Assembly (NCBI RefSeq): GCF_030055425.1
Contig: NZ_JASFYE010000002.1
Span: forward strand, 124,001 to 188,000
Length of the DNA: 64,000 nt
Reading direction: 5' to 3'
Source of the DNA: Methanothermobacter sp.
Lineage (GTDB): Archaea; Methanobacteriota; Methanobacteria; Methanobacteriales; Methanothermobacteraceae
The translations under genes and the position numbers were made by a program. Shown here piece after piece: positions 1-7,802 of this stretch. The notes beneath the pieces are model-generated. The model was not told where the DNA came from, searched no databases, and saw only the letters and a list, made by a program, of their open reading frames with translations. Within the stretch, counting starts at the first letter, position 1, and each line of letters opens with the position of its first letter.

Positions 1-608
1 TCCCATTTGTCCTTATGGTGCTCTTTGGAATACCCCTACCCATAACAATAATGCAGATACTTGCAATAGACCTCGGTACCGATACACTGCCCGCCCTTGC
101 CCTGGGAAGATCCCCACCCGAATCTGATGTGATGCAGAGGCCACCAAGACCGGTTAGGGAGAGACTACTTAACCTTGAGGTCCTCCTCAGGGGGTACCTG
201 TTCACAGGATCCATTGAGGCATTTCTTGTGATGATGGCATACTTCCTTGTGCTCTCAGGGGGAGGATGGGTGCCAGGCCAGAGCCTCCCCGCAGATGACC
301 CCCTCTACATGAGGGCAACAACTGTTGTCTTTGCAGGTATAGTGATGGCCCAGATGGGCAATCTCCTCTCATCACAGACCACCCGCTCCTCAGCACTGAA
401 GGTGGGGCTTCTGAGGAACAGGTGGATACCCGCCGGCATGATATTCGCAGTCATTGTGATGCTGATGGTCATATATCTGCCCCCAATGCAGCCGGTTTTC
501 GGGACACAGCCACTGAAACCGGTTGAATGGCTGATGATCATCCTCTTTGCTCCACTGGTTTTTCTTACAGATGAGGCGAGGAAGTTAATTCAGAGGAGGC
601 TTGGTTGA
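1..608 (+). CDS. P-type cation-transporting ATPase, C-terminal part (5' end outside window)
   Basis: The reading frame is open from base 3, so the gene starts upstream of the window. The visible part begins in a membrane segment and has IDLGTDTLPALALG, the conserved loop after membrane helix 6 of type II (Ca2+/Na+/H+-type) P-type ATPases. About four further hydrophobic segments follow, ending in a basic tail (ARKLIQRRLG). This is the ion-pathway and C-terminal bundle; the phosphorylation and ATP-binding domains are not in view, so the transported ion cannot be named. The protein sits in the cytoplasmic membrane. Family assignment is firm, substrate is unknown. Confidence 0.85.
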   Translation, partial: PFVLMVLFGIPLPITIMQILAIDLGTDTLPALALGRSPPESDVMQRPPRPVRERLLNLEVLLRGYLFTGSIEAFLVMMAYFLVLSGGGWVPGQSLPADDPLYMRATTVVFAGIVMAQMGNLLSSQTTRSSALKVGLLRNRWIPAGMIFAVIVMLMVIYLPPMQPVFGTQPLKPVEWLMIILFAPLVFLTDEARKLIQRRLG

Positions 609-677
609 TCAGATATTTTTTCCTCAGAGAAGACCGGTAACCATATCATGAGCCGACTAGCAGGACTCTTTCAGAAA

Positions 678-688
678 TTTTTTAATAA
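678..688 (+). promoter_or_regulatory. Candidate TATA box upstream of small membrane protein/mthK
   Basis: A T/A-rich box (tttttaataat) lies about 40 bases before the start codon at 725. Archaeal transcription would start about 25 bases downstream, just before the GAGGAGGTG Shine-Dalgarno site at 711-719. Position and composition only; not tested. Confidence 0.35.
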
Positions 689-724
689 TGCAAATTAGAA
701 ACGTATTGCAGAGGAGGTGCCTGA

Positions 725-994
725 ATGAGATGGATTGCACTTATGCTTTTGATGGTATTTCTTGCCGGCGCCCTTGAAGCATGCGCTGCACACGACTCAG
801 ATTCCATGAAACCCACAATCAAGAGGGGCGGATTCAGCGGATTTAAGGGTTCATCAAAGAAGCTCAAAACAGATCTTGACGATGACGATGAGGGGGGCTC
901 CGGCGGCTGGTGGCTGCTTGCAGCTATTGTGATTGTTCTGATTGTTGCTGTGGTTCTGGCATACATATTCTTCACAAGGCGGGGGTCCCCATAA
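725..994 (+). CDS. Small secreted/membrane-anchored protein preceding mthK
   Basis: An 89-residue protein I do not recognise. It has a hydrophobic N-terminal signal-like segment (about residues 3-20), a Lys/Gly-rich middle, an acidic cluster (DDDDE, about residue 52), a glycine stretch and one strong C-terminal membrane helix (about 62-83) followed by TRRGSP. A strong GAGGAGGTG ribosome-binding site precedes the ATG. It ends 16 bases before the likely mthK start, so the two are probably co-transcribed. That context allows a link with the channel, but nothing in the sequence shows one. Confidence 0.7.
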   Translation: MRWIALMLLMVFLAGALEACAAHDSDSMKPTIKRGGFSGFKGSSKKLKTDLDDDDEGGSGGWWLLAAIVIVLIVAVVLAYIFFTRRGSP

Positions 995-1010
995 GGGAAG
1001 GGTAATTGAA

Positions 1011-2021
1011 ATGGTGCTCATAGTTGAGATAATAAGGAAACACCTTCCCCGGCTTATGAGGGTCCCGGCTGCGCGGATATTCCTCCTTGCAGCAGCGGTC
1101 ATCGCCTACGGAACCCTTGGATTCCACTTCATTGAGGGTGAATCATGGACGGTATCATTCTACTGGACCTTCGTGACCATAGGGACCGTGGGTTATGGGG
1201 ACTACAGCCCATCAACACCACTGGGGATGTACTTCACCGTGACCCTCATAGTCCTGGGTATAGGGACATTTGCCATCGCAGTTGAGACACTCCTTGAATT
1301 CCTGATAAAGAGACAGCAGATGAGGCTTATGGGGCTGATAGACGTGGTTAAATCAAAACATGTGGTTATATGCGGGTGGAGTGAGAGCACACTGGAGTGC
1401 CTGAGGGAACTCGGTGGAAGCGAGGTCTTTGTGCTCGCAGAGGATGAGGGCGTCAGGAAGACTGTCCTCAAGAATGGTGCCAATTTCGTGCATGGAGACC
1501 CAACAAGGATATCTGACCTTGAAAAGGCCAATGTAAAGGGTTCAAGGGCAGTTATAGTTGACATGGAGTCTGATTCAGAGACAATACACTGTATACTGGG
1601 GATAAGGAAAATTGACTCCAGTGTGAGGATAATAGCCGAGGCCGAACGCTATGAGAACATCGAGCAGATCCGGATGGCAGGGGCCGACCAGGTGATCTCA
1701 CCATTTGTTATATCCGGCAGGCTCATGTCAAAAAGCATAGACGATGGCTATGAGGCCATGTTTGTACAGGATGTCCTTGCAGAGGGATCCACAAGGAGGA
1801 TGGTCGAAGTTCCAGTACCCCCTGAAAGCCCCATTGAGGGTGTATCGGTTCTTGAAGCGGACATCCATGAGCGGACAGGCGTGATAGTAATTGGCGTGGG
1901 GCGGGGCGATGAACTCATAATAGACCCACCCAGGGATTACGTATTCAAAGAGGGTGATATAATTCTGGGGATAGGGAAAACCCATGAGATAGATCGCCTG
2001 ATGGAATACATCGGGTCATAA
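1011..2021 (+). CDS. mthK: MthK calcium-gated potassium channel
   Basis: A 336-residue ligand-gated K+ channel: two membrane helices around a pore loop with the TVGYGD selectivity filter (T59-D64), then an RCK domain with a Rossmann fold (VVICGWSES from about 117) and a TrkA-C-like end. Ca2+ binding to the octameric RCK gating ring opens the pore. The sequence closely follows the structurally known M. thermautotrophicus protein, including pore-lining E92 and M107. I chose ATG 1011 because an upstream in-frame ATG at 942 lies inside the previous gene, and [14 protein letters not shown] matches the known N-terminus. Internal ATG 1329 (M107) has a GATGAGG site just upstream and would give the RCK-only subunit. 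Confidence 0.95.
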   Translation: MVLIVEIIRKHLPRLMRVPAARIFLLAAAVIAYGTLGFHFIEGESWTVSFYWTFVTIGTVGYGDYSPSTPLGMYFTVTLIVLGIGTFAIAVETLLEFLIKRQQMRLMGLIDVVKSKHVVICGWSESTLECLRELGGSEVFVLAEDEGVRKTVLKNGANFVHGDPTRISDLEKANVKGSRAVIVDMESDSETIHCILGIRKIDSSVRIIAEAERYENIEQIRMAGADQVISPFVISGRLMSKSIDDGYEAMFVQDVLAEGSTRRMVEVPVPPESPIEGVSVLEADIHERTGVIVIGVGRGDELIIDPPRDYVFKEGDIILGIGKTHEIDRLMEYIGS

Positions 2022-2029
2022 TCACGGAA

Positions 2030-2737
2030 TTATGGCCATATAACAGGGATCCGCCTCAGGGGCTCAACACGCACAGAATCGTCAAGAACAGTCCGGAAGG
2101 AATATGCTATCACATTCAAACCTTTACCATGGGCTTCTTTCAGTGCATATGAAAATTCAGGGTCCATTTCAATATTCGGAGAGAAAAAACGTGCATTTTC
2201 ACCAAAAACCAGAAAAAGGACGCTGCTTTTATAGCCCATTGAGAGCGCGGATGCAAGCTCCTCAACATGCCTCCTTCCCCTTACTGTGGGGGCATCAGGG
2301 AAGAGTGCCATCTCACCATTTACAAGGGTACAGCCCTTAACCTCAACAAGCATTTCTTCACTTTCTGATGTGAGAAGGAAGTCAATTCTGCTTTTTCCGA
2401 ATCTGTACTCCCTTTTTTTCACCCTGAAACCATGGAATTCGTCAACAAGCTCCGATTCTATAAGGCTGGCTGCGATGTCACTGTGGAAACCGGAATTCAC
2501 AAGGACCCACTCGTCCCCCCTTCTGAGTGCTATGACATCAAACCCGGTTTTCCTTTCTTTTCGGGCGGCTTTCCTAACGATAACATCATTTCCAGGTATA
2601 AGAAGCTCCTTTAGTCTACCGGGATCCTTGAGGTGGGCCAGCCCCCTTTCACCACCCACATCAACAACCATGGTGAACCTGTTGGGTCTTTCAAGGTATA
2701 TTCCCATCAGAGGGTTATCTATGATCATGGTAACCAT
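2030..2737 (-). CDS. sfsA: SfsA-family protein (sugar fermentation stimulation homologue)
   Basis: A 235-residue SfsA-family protein. Family hallmarks are RFTMVVDVGGERGLAHLKDPGRLKELL near the N-terminus (an OB-like nucleic-acid-binding part) and a nuclease-like core with RFGKSRIDFLL, EMLVEVKGCTL and FPDAPTVRGRRHVEEL (acidic plus E-x-K pattern). SfsA proteins are suggested to bind or cut nucleic acid; the physiological role is unclear. Starts at 2737 and 2728 are both possible. A TATA-like tatata lies only a few bases upstream of 2737, so the true start may be 2728 or the ATG at 2707. Convergent with mthK and divergent from cfbD. Confidence 0.85.
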   Translation of the reverse strand: MVTMIIDNPLMGIYLERPNRFTMVVDVGGERGLAHLKDPGRLKELLIPGNDVIVRKAARKERKTGFDVIALRRGDEWVLVNSGFHSDIAASLIESELVDEFHGFRVKKREYRFGKSRIDFLLTSESEEMLVEVKGCTLVNGEMALFPDAPTVRGRRHVEELASALSMGYKSSVLFLVFGENARFFSPNIEMDPEFSYALKEAHGKGLNVIAYSFRTVLDDSVRVEPLRRIPVIWP

Positions 2738-2764
2738 CCTTATATACTAATTTGACTTAAATGA

Positions 2765-2862
2765 ATATCAATCAGTCCATGGATATGAACTGTGGGGTTA
2801 GTGAATTCGTGTGCTGATGGATATCAATCACTCCCCGATATGAACTATGAGGTGAGAGAATT
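2765..2862 (+). repeat. Imperfect tandem duplication of the cfbD leader (two copies of about 43 bp)
   Basis: Copy A (2765-2807) and copy B (2821-2862) share atatcaatca, gatatgaact and gtgaatt/gagaatt blocks in the same order, offset by about 56 bases. Copy B carries the GGTGAG ribosome-binding site and runs into the TTG start of cfbD. Copy A ends in an equivalent position but is followed by a stop-rich reading frame. It lies between divergent sfsA and cfbD, so it may carry paired regulator sites. Confidence 0.6.
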
Positions 2863-3941
2863 TGCATCCAAGACCCAGCCCAATAGCAGCATCACTCTAC
2901 ACACTCAGAGACCTCGATGCTGACGTTATAATCCTCCACGGCCCCCATGGGTGCTGCTTCAGAACAGGAAGGCTCCTTGAAACCGACGGGGTCAGGGTGC
3001 TGACCACTGCAATGTCAGAGCAGGACTTCATATTCGGGGCCTCAGATAAACTGGCAGAGACACTCAGAAAGGCATATGAAATGTTTTCACCTGAACTTGT
3101 GGGTGTTGTTGGAACCTGTGCCAGCATGATAATAGGCGAGGACCTCAGGGAGGCGGTCCAGAGGGCAGACATACCTGCAAGGGTCCTGACGGTTGAATCC
3201 CATGGGGGATTCGGTGAGGGTGACAACACCGAGGGGGCCATAATAGTCCTTGAGGCGGCTGCAGAGCAGGGAATAATCCCCCATGAGGAGGCCGAAAGGC
3301 AGATAGAGATGCTCAGACTTGCAACTGAGATTGAGAAGACGAGGGGAATGGCACAGGGCGACTACATACGCCCCTCATATGGTGATGATAAGGATGAGGT
3401 GGCATTAAGGGTCAGTGAGGCCATAAAAGATGGTGAAAAAGTTGCATTTGTGCTTAACGCCAAGAAGGAGACATCATACCTATTTGCAGATCCCCTGACA
3501 CTTCCATTTCACTCAGTAAACCCTGATAACCACCCTCTTATAATTGCAAATCTTGACAGGAACACGGGTCTTCCAAGGATACGCAGACATGCAGCTAACA
3601 TACTCGCGGAAATAGAGGATGCAGGCAACCGTGTTGATTACATAACAGGGGGCCTCGATGAATACCCGGTAACAGGCAAAAGGGCGGCGGAGATACTGAG
3701 GGATGAGGAGATAGAATTTGCAGTCGTATCAGGTGTCCCCCATGCCCTGCCGGTTGAGGAACTTGAACTTGAGTCCGTCGCCGTTACAGACGGGCCAAGG
3801 CTCGTGGAACCACTAAGGAAGTTAGGATACACCCATGTGGTGGCTGAACTGGATGCACATGCAAGGACGCTGGGACAGAGCACCACCGTCGCATCAGACT
3901 TTGGAGATGCCCTGCGGAGAAACATTGAAAAGGTGATTTAA
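2862..3941 (+). CDS. cfbD: Ni-sirohydrochlorin a,c-diamide reductive cyclase, subunit CfbD
   Basis: A 359-residue NifD-like protein of the CfbCD complex. This nitrogenase-related enzyme makes the reductive ring closure that forms 15,17(3)-seco-F430-17(3)-acid on the path to coenzyme F430 of methyl-CoM reductase. Visible features are [11 protein letters not shown] near residue 27-37 and [16 protein letters not shown] near residue 80-95, the cysteine sites for the shared Fe-S cluster. It is shorter than NifD and lacks its cofactor region. The start is TTG 2862 with GGTGAG at 2851-2856. The next gene starts one base after the stop. The NifH-like partner CfbC is not in this window. Confidence 0.92.
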   Translation: MHPRPSPIAASLYTLRDLDADVIILHGPHGCCFRTGRLLETDGVRVLTTAMSEQDFIFGASDKLAETLRKAYEMFSPELVGVVGTCASMIIGEDLREAVQRADIPARVLTVESHGGFGEGDNTEGAIIVLEAAAEQGIIPHEEAERQIEMLRLATEIEKTRGMAQGDYIRPSYGDDKDEVALRVSEAIKDGEKVAFVLNAKKETSYLFADPLTLPFHSVNPDNHPLIIANLDRNTGLPRIRRHAANILAEIEDAGNRVDYITGGLDEYPVTGKRAAEILRDEEIEFAVVSGVPHALPVEELELESVAVTDGPRLVEPLRKLGYTHVVAELDAHARTLGQSTTVASDFGDALRRNIEKVI

Positions 3942-4946
3942 TTGGCTGAAACCGTTGGAATGATACTCTGCGGAGGATTTGGAAAGAGACTGAGACCTTT
4001 AACCGAGAAGATACCCAAACCACTCATAGAAATAAAAGAGGGCTACACAATCCTGGATAAACAGCTCTTTGACCTTAAAAATGCAGGTATAAAGAGGACC
4101 TATCTCCTCACAGGGTTCCTTGGGGATAAGATAGAGGAGAGGTATGGTGATGAGTACAAGGGCCTTAAACTGGAATATGTGAGGGAGGAGAAACCCCTGG
4201 GAACACTCAACGCAATAAGGCTGGGTATGGAGGCCATCGATGGAGATAAACAGTGCATAATACGCAACGGGGATGTGGTGGCGGACCTGAACATAAGGAA
4301 AATGATACACCTTGGGGAGATGTCCGATTACCCCCTCACCATCTTTATAACCAAGATGCAGTCACCCTACGGTATAGTGGAACTCAGCGGAGACAAAATA
4401 ATCAGCTTCAGGGAGAAACCACTCCTTGACTATTACATAAATGCAGGTGTGTACTTCTCCAAGGGGCAGCTGGACTTCGGGGACTTCGAGTCAGGTGATA
4501 TTGAGAAAACACTCTTCCCGCTCATGGCCAGTGAAAACAAACTCGGCTACTACCGGGAGGACGGCCTCTTCTGGATGGCAATAGACACCTCCAAGGAGCT
4601 GGAGGAGATACGTAAGGAGTACCGTAACAGGGAGGACAAGCCCTGGGGCTATGAGAAGGTCCTCATAAACACAGAGAAGTACCTCACAAAGGAGCTGTTC
4701 ATAAGGGAGGGCTACAGGACATCCTTCCACTACCATGAGAAAAAGGATGAGACCATGTACATAATATCAGGCTCAGGCTACATTGAATTCCAGGACAGGA
4801 AGGAGTACTTCAGCAAGAACGACACCATCAGAATTGAACCCGGTGAGAAACACTCCATTGTGGCAATGGAGAACACGGTACTCCATGAGGTATCAACGCC
4901 CCACCTCGATGACACCGTCAGGGTGAGGGACTACTACACCAGGTGA
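3942..4946 (+). CDS. Sugar-1-phosphate nucleotidyltransferase with C-terminal cupin domain
   Basis: A 334-residue two-domain protein. Residues 5-225 are a nucleotidyltransferase: [21 protein letters not shown] is the nucleotide/pyrophosphate-binding signature, with NGDVV as metal site and GVYF later. Residues 230-334 form a cupin ([21 protein letters not shown]), the type fused to mannose-6-phosphate isomerases. It probably makes an NDP-sugar for glycans or surface polymers; which sugar is open. The start is TTG 3942, immediately after the cfbD stop, using AGGTGAT inside the cfbD end, so translation is probably coupled. Confidence 0.82.
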   Translation: MAETVGMILCGGFGKRLRPLTEKIPKPLIEIKEGYTILDKQLFDLKNAGIKRTYLLTGFLGDKIEERYGDEYKGLKLEYVREEKPLGTLNAIRLGMEAIDGDKQCIIRNGDVVADLNIRKMIHLGEMSDYPLTIFITKMQSPYGIVELSGDKIISFREKPLLDYYINAGVYFSKGQLDFGDFESGDIEKTLFPLMASENKLGYYREDGLFWMAIDTSKELEEIRKEYRNREDKPWGYEKVLINTEKYLTKELFIREGYRTSFHYHEKKDETMYIISGSGYIEFQDRKEYFSKNDTIRIEPGEKHSIVAMENTVLHEVSTPHLDDTVRVRDYYTR

Positions 4947-4950
4947 TCCA

Positions 4951-5547
4951 TTGATAGTCATCATAGATTACGGGAGCGGGAACCTCCGCAGCATCTCCAA
5001 CGCCTTCAGAAAGATAGGTGCCCATGTTCAGGTAACATCAAGTCCAGAATCCCTCAATGACTCAGATGCCCTCGTGCTTCCAGGGGTGGGGGCCTTTGGA
5101 AGTGCAATGGATAAACTTGAGAATTTAAGGGACCCAATAATCAGGAACATAGAGGAGGGTAAACCCTTCCTGGGCATATGCCTGGGACTCCAGGTCCTCC
5201 TATCCGAGAGCCAGGAATCACCTGGCGTCAGGGGACTTGATGTGATACCAGGAAGGGTGGTGAGGATACCACCTGGAAACAAGGTGCCACATATGGGCTG
5301 GAACCAGCTGATCCCCAGGAGGGACTCCCCACTCCTTGAAGGCGTGGAGGACGAGTACTTCTACTTCGTCCACTCATACCATGCAGAACCGGCAGAAGAT
5401 GTTGTTGCGGCAACAACCGAGTATGGTATTGAGATGACAGCGGCCATTGAGGCAGATAACGTATATGCAACCCAGTTCCACCCTGAAAAGAGCGGTGAGG
5501 CGGGACTTGATATCCTGAGAAACTTCAGGGAAATAATCAGGGGGTAA
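4951..5547 (+). CDS. hisH: Imidazole glycerol phosphate synthase, glutaminase subunit HisH
   Basis: A 198-residue class I glutamine amidotransferase. It supplies ammonia to HisF for imidazole ring closure in histidine synthesis. The nucleophile is the Cys in FLGICLGLQVLL (about residue 77), and the His/Glu of the triad lie in QFHPEKSG near the C-terminus (about 175-181). VLPGVGAFGSAMDKL is also typical. The TTG start at 4951 follows the previous stop by a few bases, with AGGTGAT at 4941-4947. No other his gene is nearby, so histidine genes are scattered here. Confidence 0.93.
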   Translation: MIVIIDYGSGNLRSISNAFRKIGAHVQVTSSPESLNDSDALVLPGVGAFGSAMDKLENLRDPIIRNIEEGKPFLGICLGLQVLLSESQESPGVRGLDVIPGRVVRIPPGNKVPHMGWNQLIPRRDSPLLEGVEDEYFYFVHSYHAEPAEDVVAATTEYGIEMTAAIEADNVYATQFHPEKSGEAGLDILRNFREIIRG

Positions 5548-5553
5548 ATTTTA

Positions 5554-6909
5554 ATGGACATAGAGGGATTTGTAAGGCGCAACATAGACCACATGGACGA
5601 GGAATCCCTGCGAAGCATCCTGGCAGATAGGATACGGGAATTCAAGAATATCGACACCGAGAGGTCCCTGAGGATGGCAGATGCCGTGATATATGAGGTT
5701 AAAAATACACTTGGGACGGATGGTCTGGACGATGGATTGAGGGAGATAATATCATATCCCCTCGCCGGTGTTGGAATGGGCGAGATGGGTGTGGGATCCC
5801 GTGGAGAGGGGGACTTCTTTGTCCACAGAAAAATCGCCGATATAGTATCAAGCACAGAAACCGGGGCATTCATAAATCCCGAGGCCCAGGATGATGGTGG
5901 GGTTGTAAGGACTGACACCGCTAAGGGAGAGGTCTACATAACAACCGCCGTTGACGGAATCCACTCGAGGCTCAGCGAGTACCCCTTCCTGGGGGGCTTC
6001 CATGTTGCAAGGGCCGCCCTCAGGGATGTCTGCGTCATGGGATCCAGGCCAGTTGCACTCATAAGTGACCTGCACCTTGCAGATGATGGGGATGTTGGCA
6101 AACTCTTTGACTTCACAGCGGGTGTAGCGGCGGTCTCTGAACTGGTGGATGTCCCCGTGGTTGCAGGGAGCACATTGAGGGTCGGTGGCGACATGGTCCT
6201 CGGCGACAGGCTCGTGAGTGCGGTGGGAGCCATTGGGGTTTCAGGGACACCACCAACGGCCAGGAAGAGGGCCGAGCCAGGCGATATTATACTCCTTACA
6301 GAGGGCTCAGGAGGGGGCACCATCACCACAGCTGCCATCTACCATGGGCTCTTTGATGTTGTATGGGAGACCCTTGATGTGAACTTCATAAGGGCATCCG
6401 GGGCCATAATGGAGGCAGGGCTCCTTGAAGTGATCCATGCAATGACCGACGTCACAAATGGCGGGCTCAGGGGCGATGCCCATGAGATATCATCAACCAC
6501 CGGCGTGGGCCTTGAATTCGATGCAGAGGCTGTGAGGTCAATGGTAAACCCAAGGGTACTTGAAATGCTCGAAGAACTTGAAATTGACCCCCTGGGGGTT
6601 TCAATTGACTCCCTCATGATAATAGCACCTGAGGATGTCTCCCATGATGTCATGAGGGCAGTTGAAGGTGCAGGTGTCCCCATAGCCGAGGTGGGAATGG
6701 TCACCGATTCAGGTGTTCCCATCCTCATAGGGGATGGTGAGATGAAGGAGCTCAGACCCCTCTTCCGTGAGGCCGCCTACACACAGATAAAGAAGATGGT
6801 TGGCGATGAAACACCCCATGACTTTGAGGAGATGAAGAGAAAGGTTGAGGAGGCCGCAAGGAGGGCCATAGAGAAGAAGGATATGATTGTTAAACTCATA
6901 GGGAAGTGA
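5554..6909 (+). CDS. AIR synthase-related (PurM/SelD/HypE superfamily) protein
   Basis: A 451-residue PurM-like ATP-binding protein. The core (about residues 80-400) has GMGEMGVGSRGEGDF, then TAVDGIHSRLSEYPFLGGFHVARAALRDVCVMGSRP, the usual AIRS-N region, and MTDVTNGGLRGDAHEIS, the AIRS-C glycine-rich loop. An extra ~80-residue helical N-terminus and a charged helical C-terminus set it apart from SelD and HypE. It matches an archaeal AIR synthase-related family whose reaction I do not know. Superfamily members activate acyl or seleno/phosphate groups with ATP. It starts 7 bases after hisH and probably shares its transcript. Confidence 0.75.
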   Translation: MDIEGFVRRNIDHMDEESLRSILADRIREFKNIDTERSLRMADAVIYEVKNTLGTDGLDDGLREIISYPLAGVGMGEMGVGSRGEGDFFVHRKIADIVSSTETGAFINPEAQDDGGVVRTDTAKGEVYITTAVDGIHSRLSEYPFLGGFHVARAALRDVCVMGSRPVALISDLHLADDGDVGKLFDFTAGVAAVSELVDVPVVAGSTLRVGGDMVLGDRLVSAVGAIGVSGTPPTARKRAEPGDIILLTEGSGGGTITTAAIYHGLFDVVWETLDVNFIRASGAIMEAGLLEVIHAMTDVTNGGLRGDAHEISSTTGVGLEFDAEAVRSMVNPRVLEMLEELEIDPLGVSIDSLMIIAPEDVSHDVMRAVEGAGVPIAEVGMVTDSGVPILIGDGEMKELRPLFREAAYTQIKKMVGDETPHDFEEMKRKVEEAARRAIEKKDMIVKLIGK

Positions 6910-6920
6910 ATGGTGTCCAT

Positions 6921-7298
6921 ATGGATGATGGGGGCTACATATCAACCCTGGATGCGGTCCTTGGACTTGCAGTGGTCTTCATACTTACGGCATCAGTTCT
7001 CAACACCGGCACAGCTCCTGTGGATGACACCCTGGAAGCTTCAGATGTCCTTGATGCAATGGCATCCTACCCTGCAGATAAACCGCTGCTTGAGGAACTT
7101 GCAGAGTCCTCTAATGCTACAGCTGCATCAGGGTTCCTCAACATGACCCTTGAGGGGATGAACTACAATCTGACCATGGATAATGGTTCTGGAGAGGTTA
7201 CAGTTGCCTCCCGCGGTTTAATGGGGGATGCAGAAAACATAGATACCGCTGTGGCCTGCCGGGGCACTGTGCTCTTCAGGCTTTATGTGTGGAGATGA
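6921..7298 (+). CDS. Small pilin-like exported protein
   Basis: A 125-residue protein I recognise only by form. MDDGGYISTLDAVLGLAVVFILTASVLN is a short charged leader with Gly, then a hydrophobic helix, as in archaeal prepilin-like proteins that often read D-x-G-(Y/Q)-x-S-T-L-D. The rest (residues 35-125) is a small Asn/Thr-rich outer domain with a few N-glycosylation sequons (NAT, NMT, NLT). ATG 6921 has GGTGT a few bases upstream; GTG 6906 is an in-frame alternative that overlaps the previous gene. Function unknown. Confidence 0.6.
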   Translation: MDDGGYISTLDAVLGLAVVFILTASVLNTGTAPVDDTLEASDVLDAMASYPADKPLLEELAESSNATAASGFLNMTLEGMNYNLTMDNGSGEVTVASRGLMGDAENIDTAVACRGTVLFRLYVWR

Positions 7299-7357
7299 TT
7301 GCTGGCATGGAAAAATATTAATAGTTGATTGCCCAATCTTTTTATTGGTTTCATTTT

Positions 7358-7429
7358 GCCCTGATAGTGTAGCGGATATCACGTAGGACTGCGGATCCTA
7401 TTACCCGGGTTCAAGTCCCGGTCAGGGCA
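7358..7429 (+). tRNA. tRNA-Arg, anticodon GCG
   Basis: A full cloverleaf can be drawn: acceptor GCCCTGA (7358-7364) pairs with TCAGGGC, the anticodon stem TAGGA/TCCTA encloses loop CTGCGGA (anticodon GCG, reads CGC), and the T arm is CCGGG-TTCAAGT-CCCGG. The discriminator base is A and no CCA is encoded (the next base is T). T33 and the D-arm GTG/CAC pairs are present. It marks the left edge of the AT-rich island. Downstream T-runs near 7465-7495 could end its transcript. Confidence 0.95.
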
Positions 7430-7690
7430 TCTACTCAGTAAACTTTCATGAGATAGGTTTTAGTCATGGCTTTGGTTTTTTATAATATATTTTTTCTATA
7501 ACCTCTCTTTTATACTTGAAAAAGCCACTATTTTGATGATCCTAGGTCATCGCTTATTAGGCTCATTAAATACAGTAAAATTAATACTTACAACTCTAAT
7601 TAATGAATAAAAATATTACTAAAAATTAAATAGTAAATATTATATTATTCTTAGAATAATTAATATTATAGCTTAAAAGGAGGTTGAAGG
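7430..7690. other. AT-rich leader region of the island, no clear gene
   Basis: About 260 bases with very high A+T and many stops in all frames. I see T-runs after the tRNA, a near-palindrome around CCTAGG (7535-7551, GATGA...TCATC arms), a perfect 17-bp palindrome (7644-7660) and an AAAAGGAGGT ribosome-binding site (7675-7684). It most likely holds the tRNA terminator and the island promoter. No repeat of the tRNA 3' end was seen. Confidence 0.6.
7644..7660. promoter_or_regulatory. Perfect palindrome upstream of the radical SAM operon, candidate operator
   Basis: ATTATTCT-T-AGAATAAT: 8-bp arms with one central base, inside an A/T-rich block that could also hold the TATA box, and about 18 bases before the AAAGGAGGT site. 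Size and symmetry fit a dimeric repressor site such as those of metal regulators (DtxR/Fur-like), but no regulator gene lies beside it. At this base composition, chance palindromes are possible. Confidence 0.4.
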
Positions 7691-7738
7691 ATGGACTATG
7701 AAGAATTTTTGGAAATGGGATGTTTCCATAACCATTGA
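7691..7738 (+). CDS. Possible 15-codon leader peptide
   Basis: ATG 7691 opens MDYEEFLEMGCFHNH and stops at 7738. Its ribosome-binding site AGGAGGT (7678-7684, 6-base spacing) is the best in the island. It overlaps a 34-codon ORF in another frame (7698-7802). It could be a translated leader, a peptide substrate for the radical SAM enzymes downstream, or noise. Cys, His and Asn near the C-terminus would be reasonable targets for modification, but this is speculation. Confidence 0.3.
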   Translation: MDYEEFLEMGCFHNH

Positions 7739-7802
7739 GATAGTTATTTGTTTATTTATTTTTGAAGAATTGGAATTATTAATTGGGTATTGGGGGCTAT
7801 AA
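7698..7802 (+). CDS. 34-residue ORF abutting the first radical SAM gene
   Basis: This ORF starts at ATG 7698 (MKNFWKWDVSITIEIVICLF...) and its TAA ends at 7802, directly before the ATG of the radical SAM gene at 7803. The product is aromatic and hydrophobic, has one Cys (residue 18), an acidic patch EELE and ends GYWGL. GAAGGA at 7686-7691 may serve as ribosome-binding site. The exact junction and the shared strand suggest a real gene coupled to the enzyme: a small membrane peptide or a modified-peptide precursor. No known precursor family is recognised. Confidence 0.4.
   Translation: MKNFWKWDVSITIEIVICLFIFEELELLIGYWGL

Noticed and set aside
942-1010. Upstream in-frame ATG for mthK
   Set aside because: It lies inside the preceding small gene, lacks a ribosome-binding site, and the known MthK begins at the Met encoded at 1011.
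7535-7551. Near-palindrome around CCTAGG as tRNA terminator or attachment site
   Set aside because: Symmetry is imperfect and no partner copy was found at the island's right end; mentioned only in the region note.
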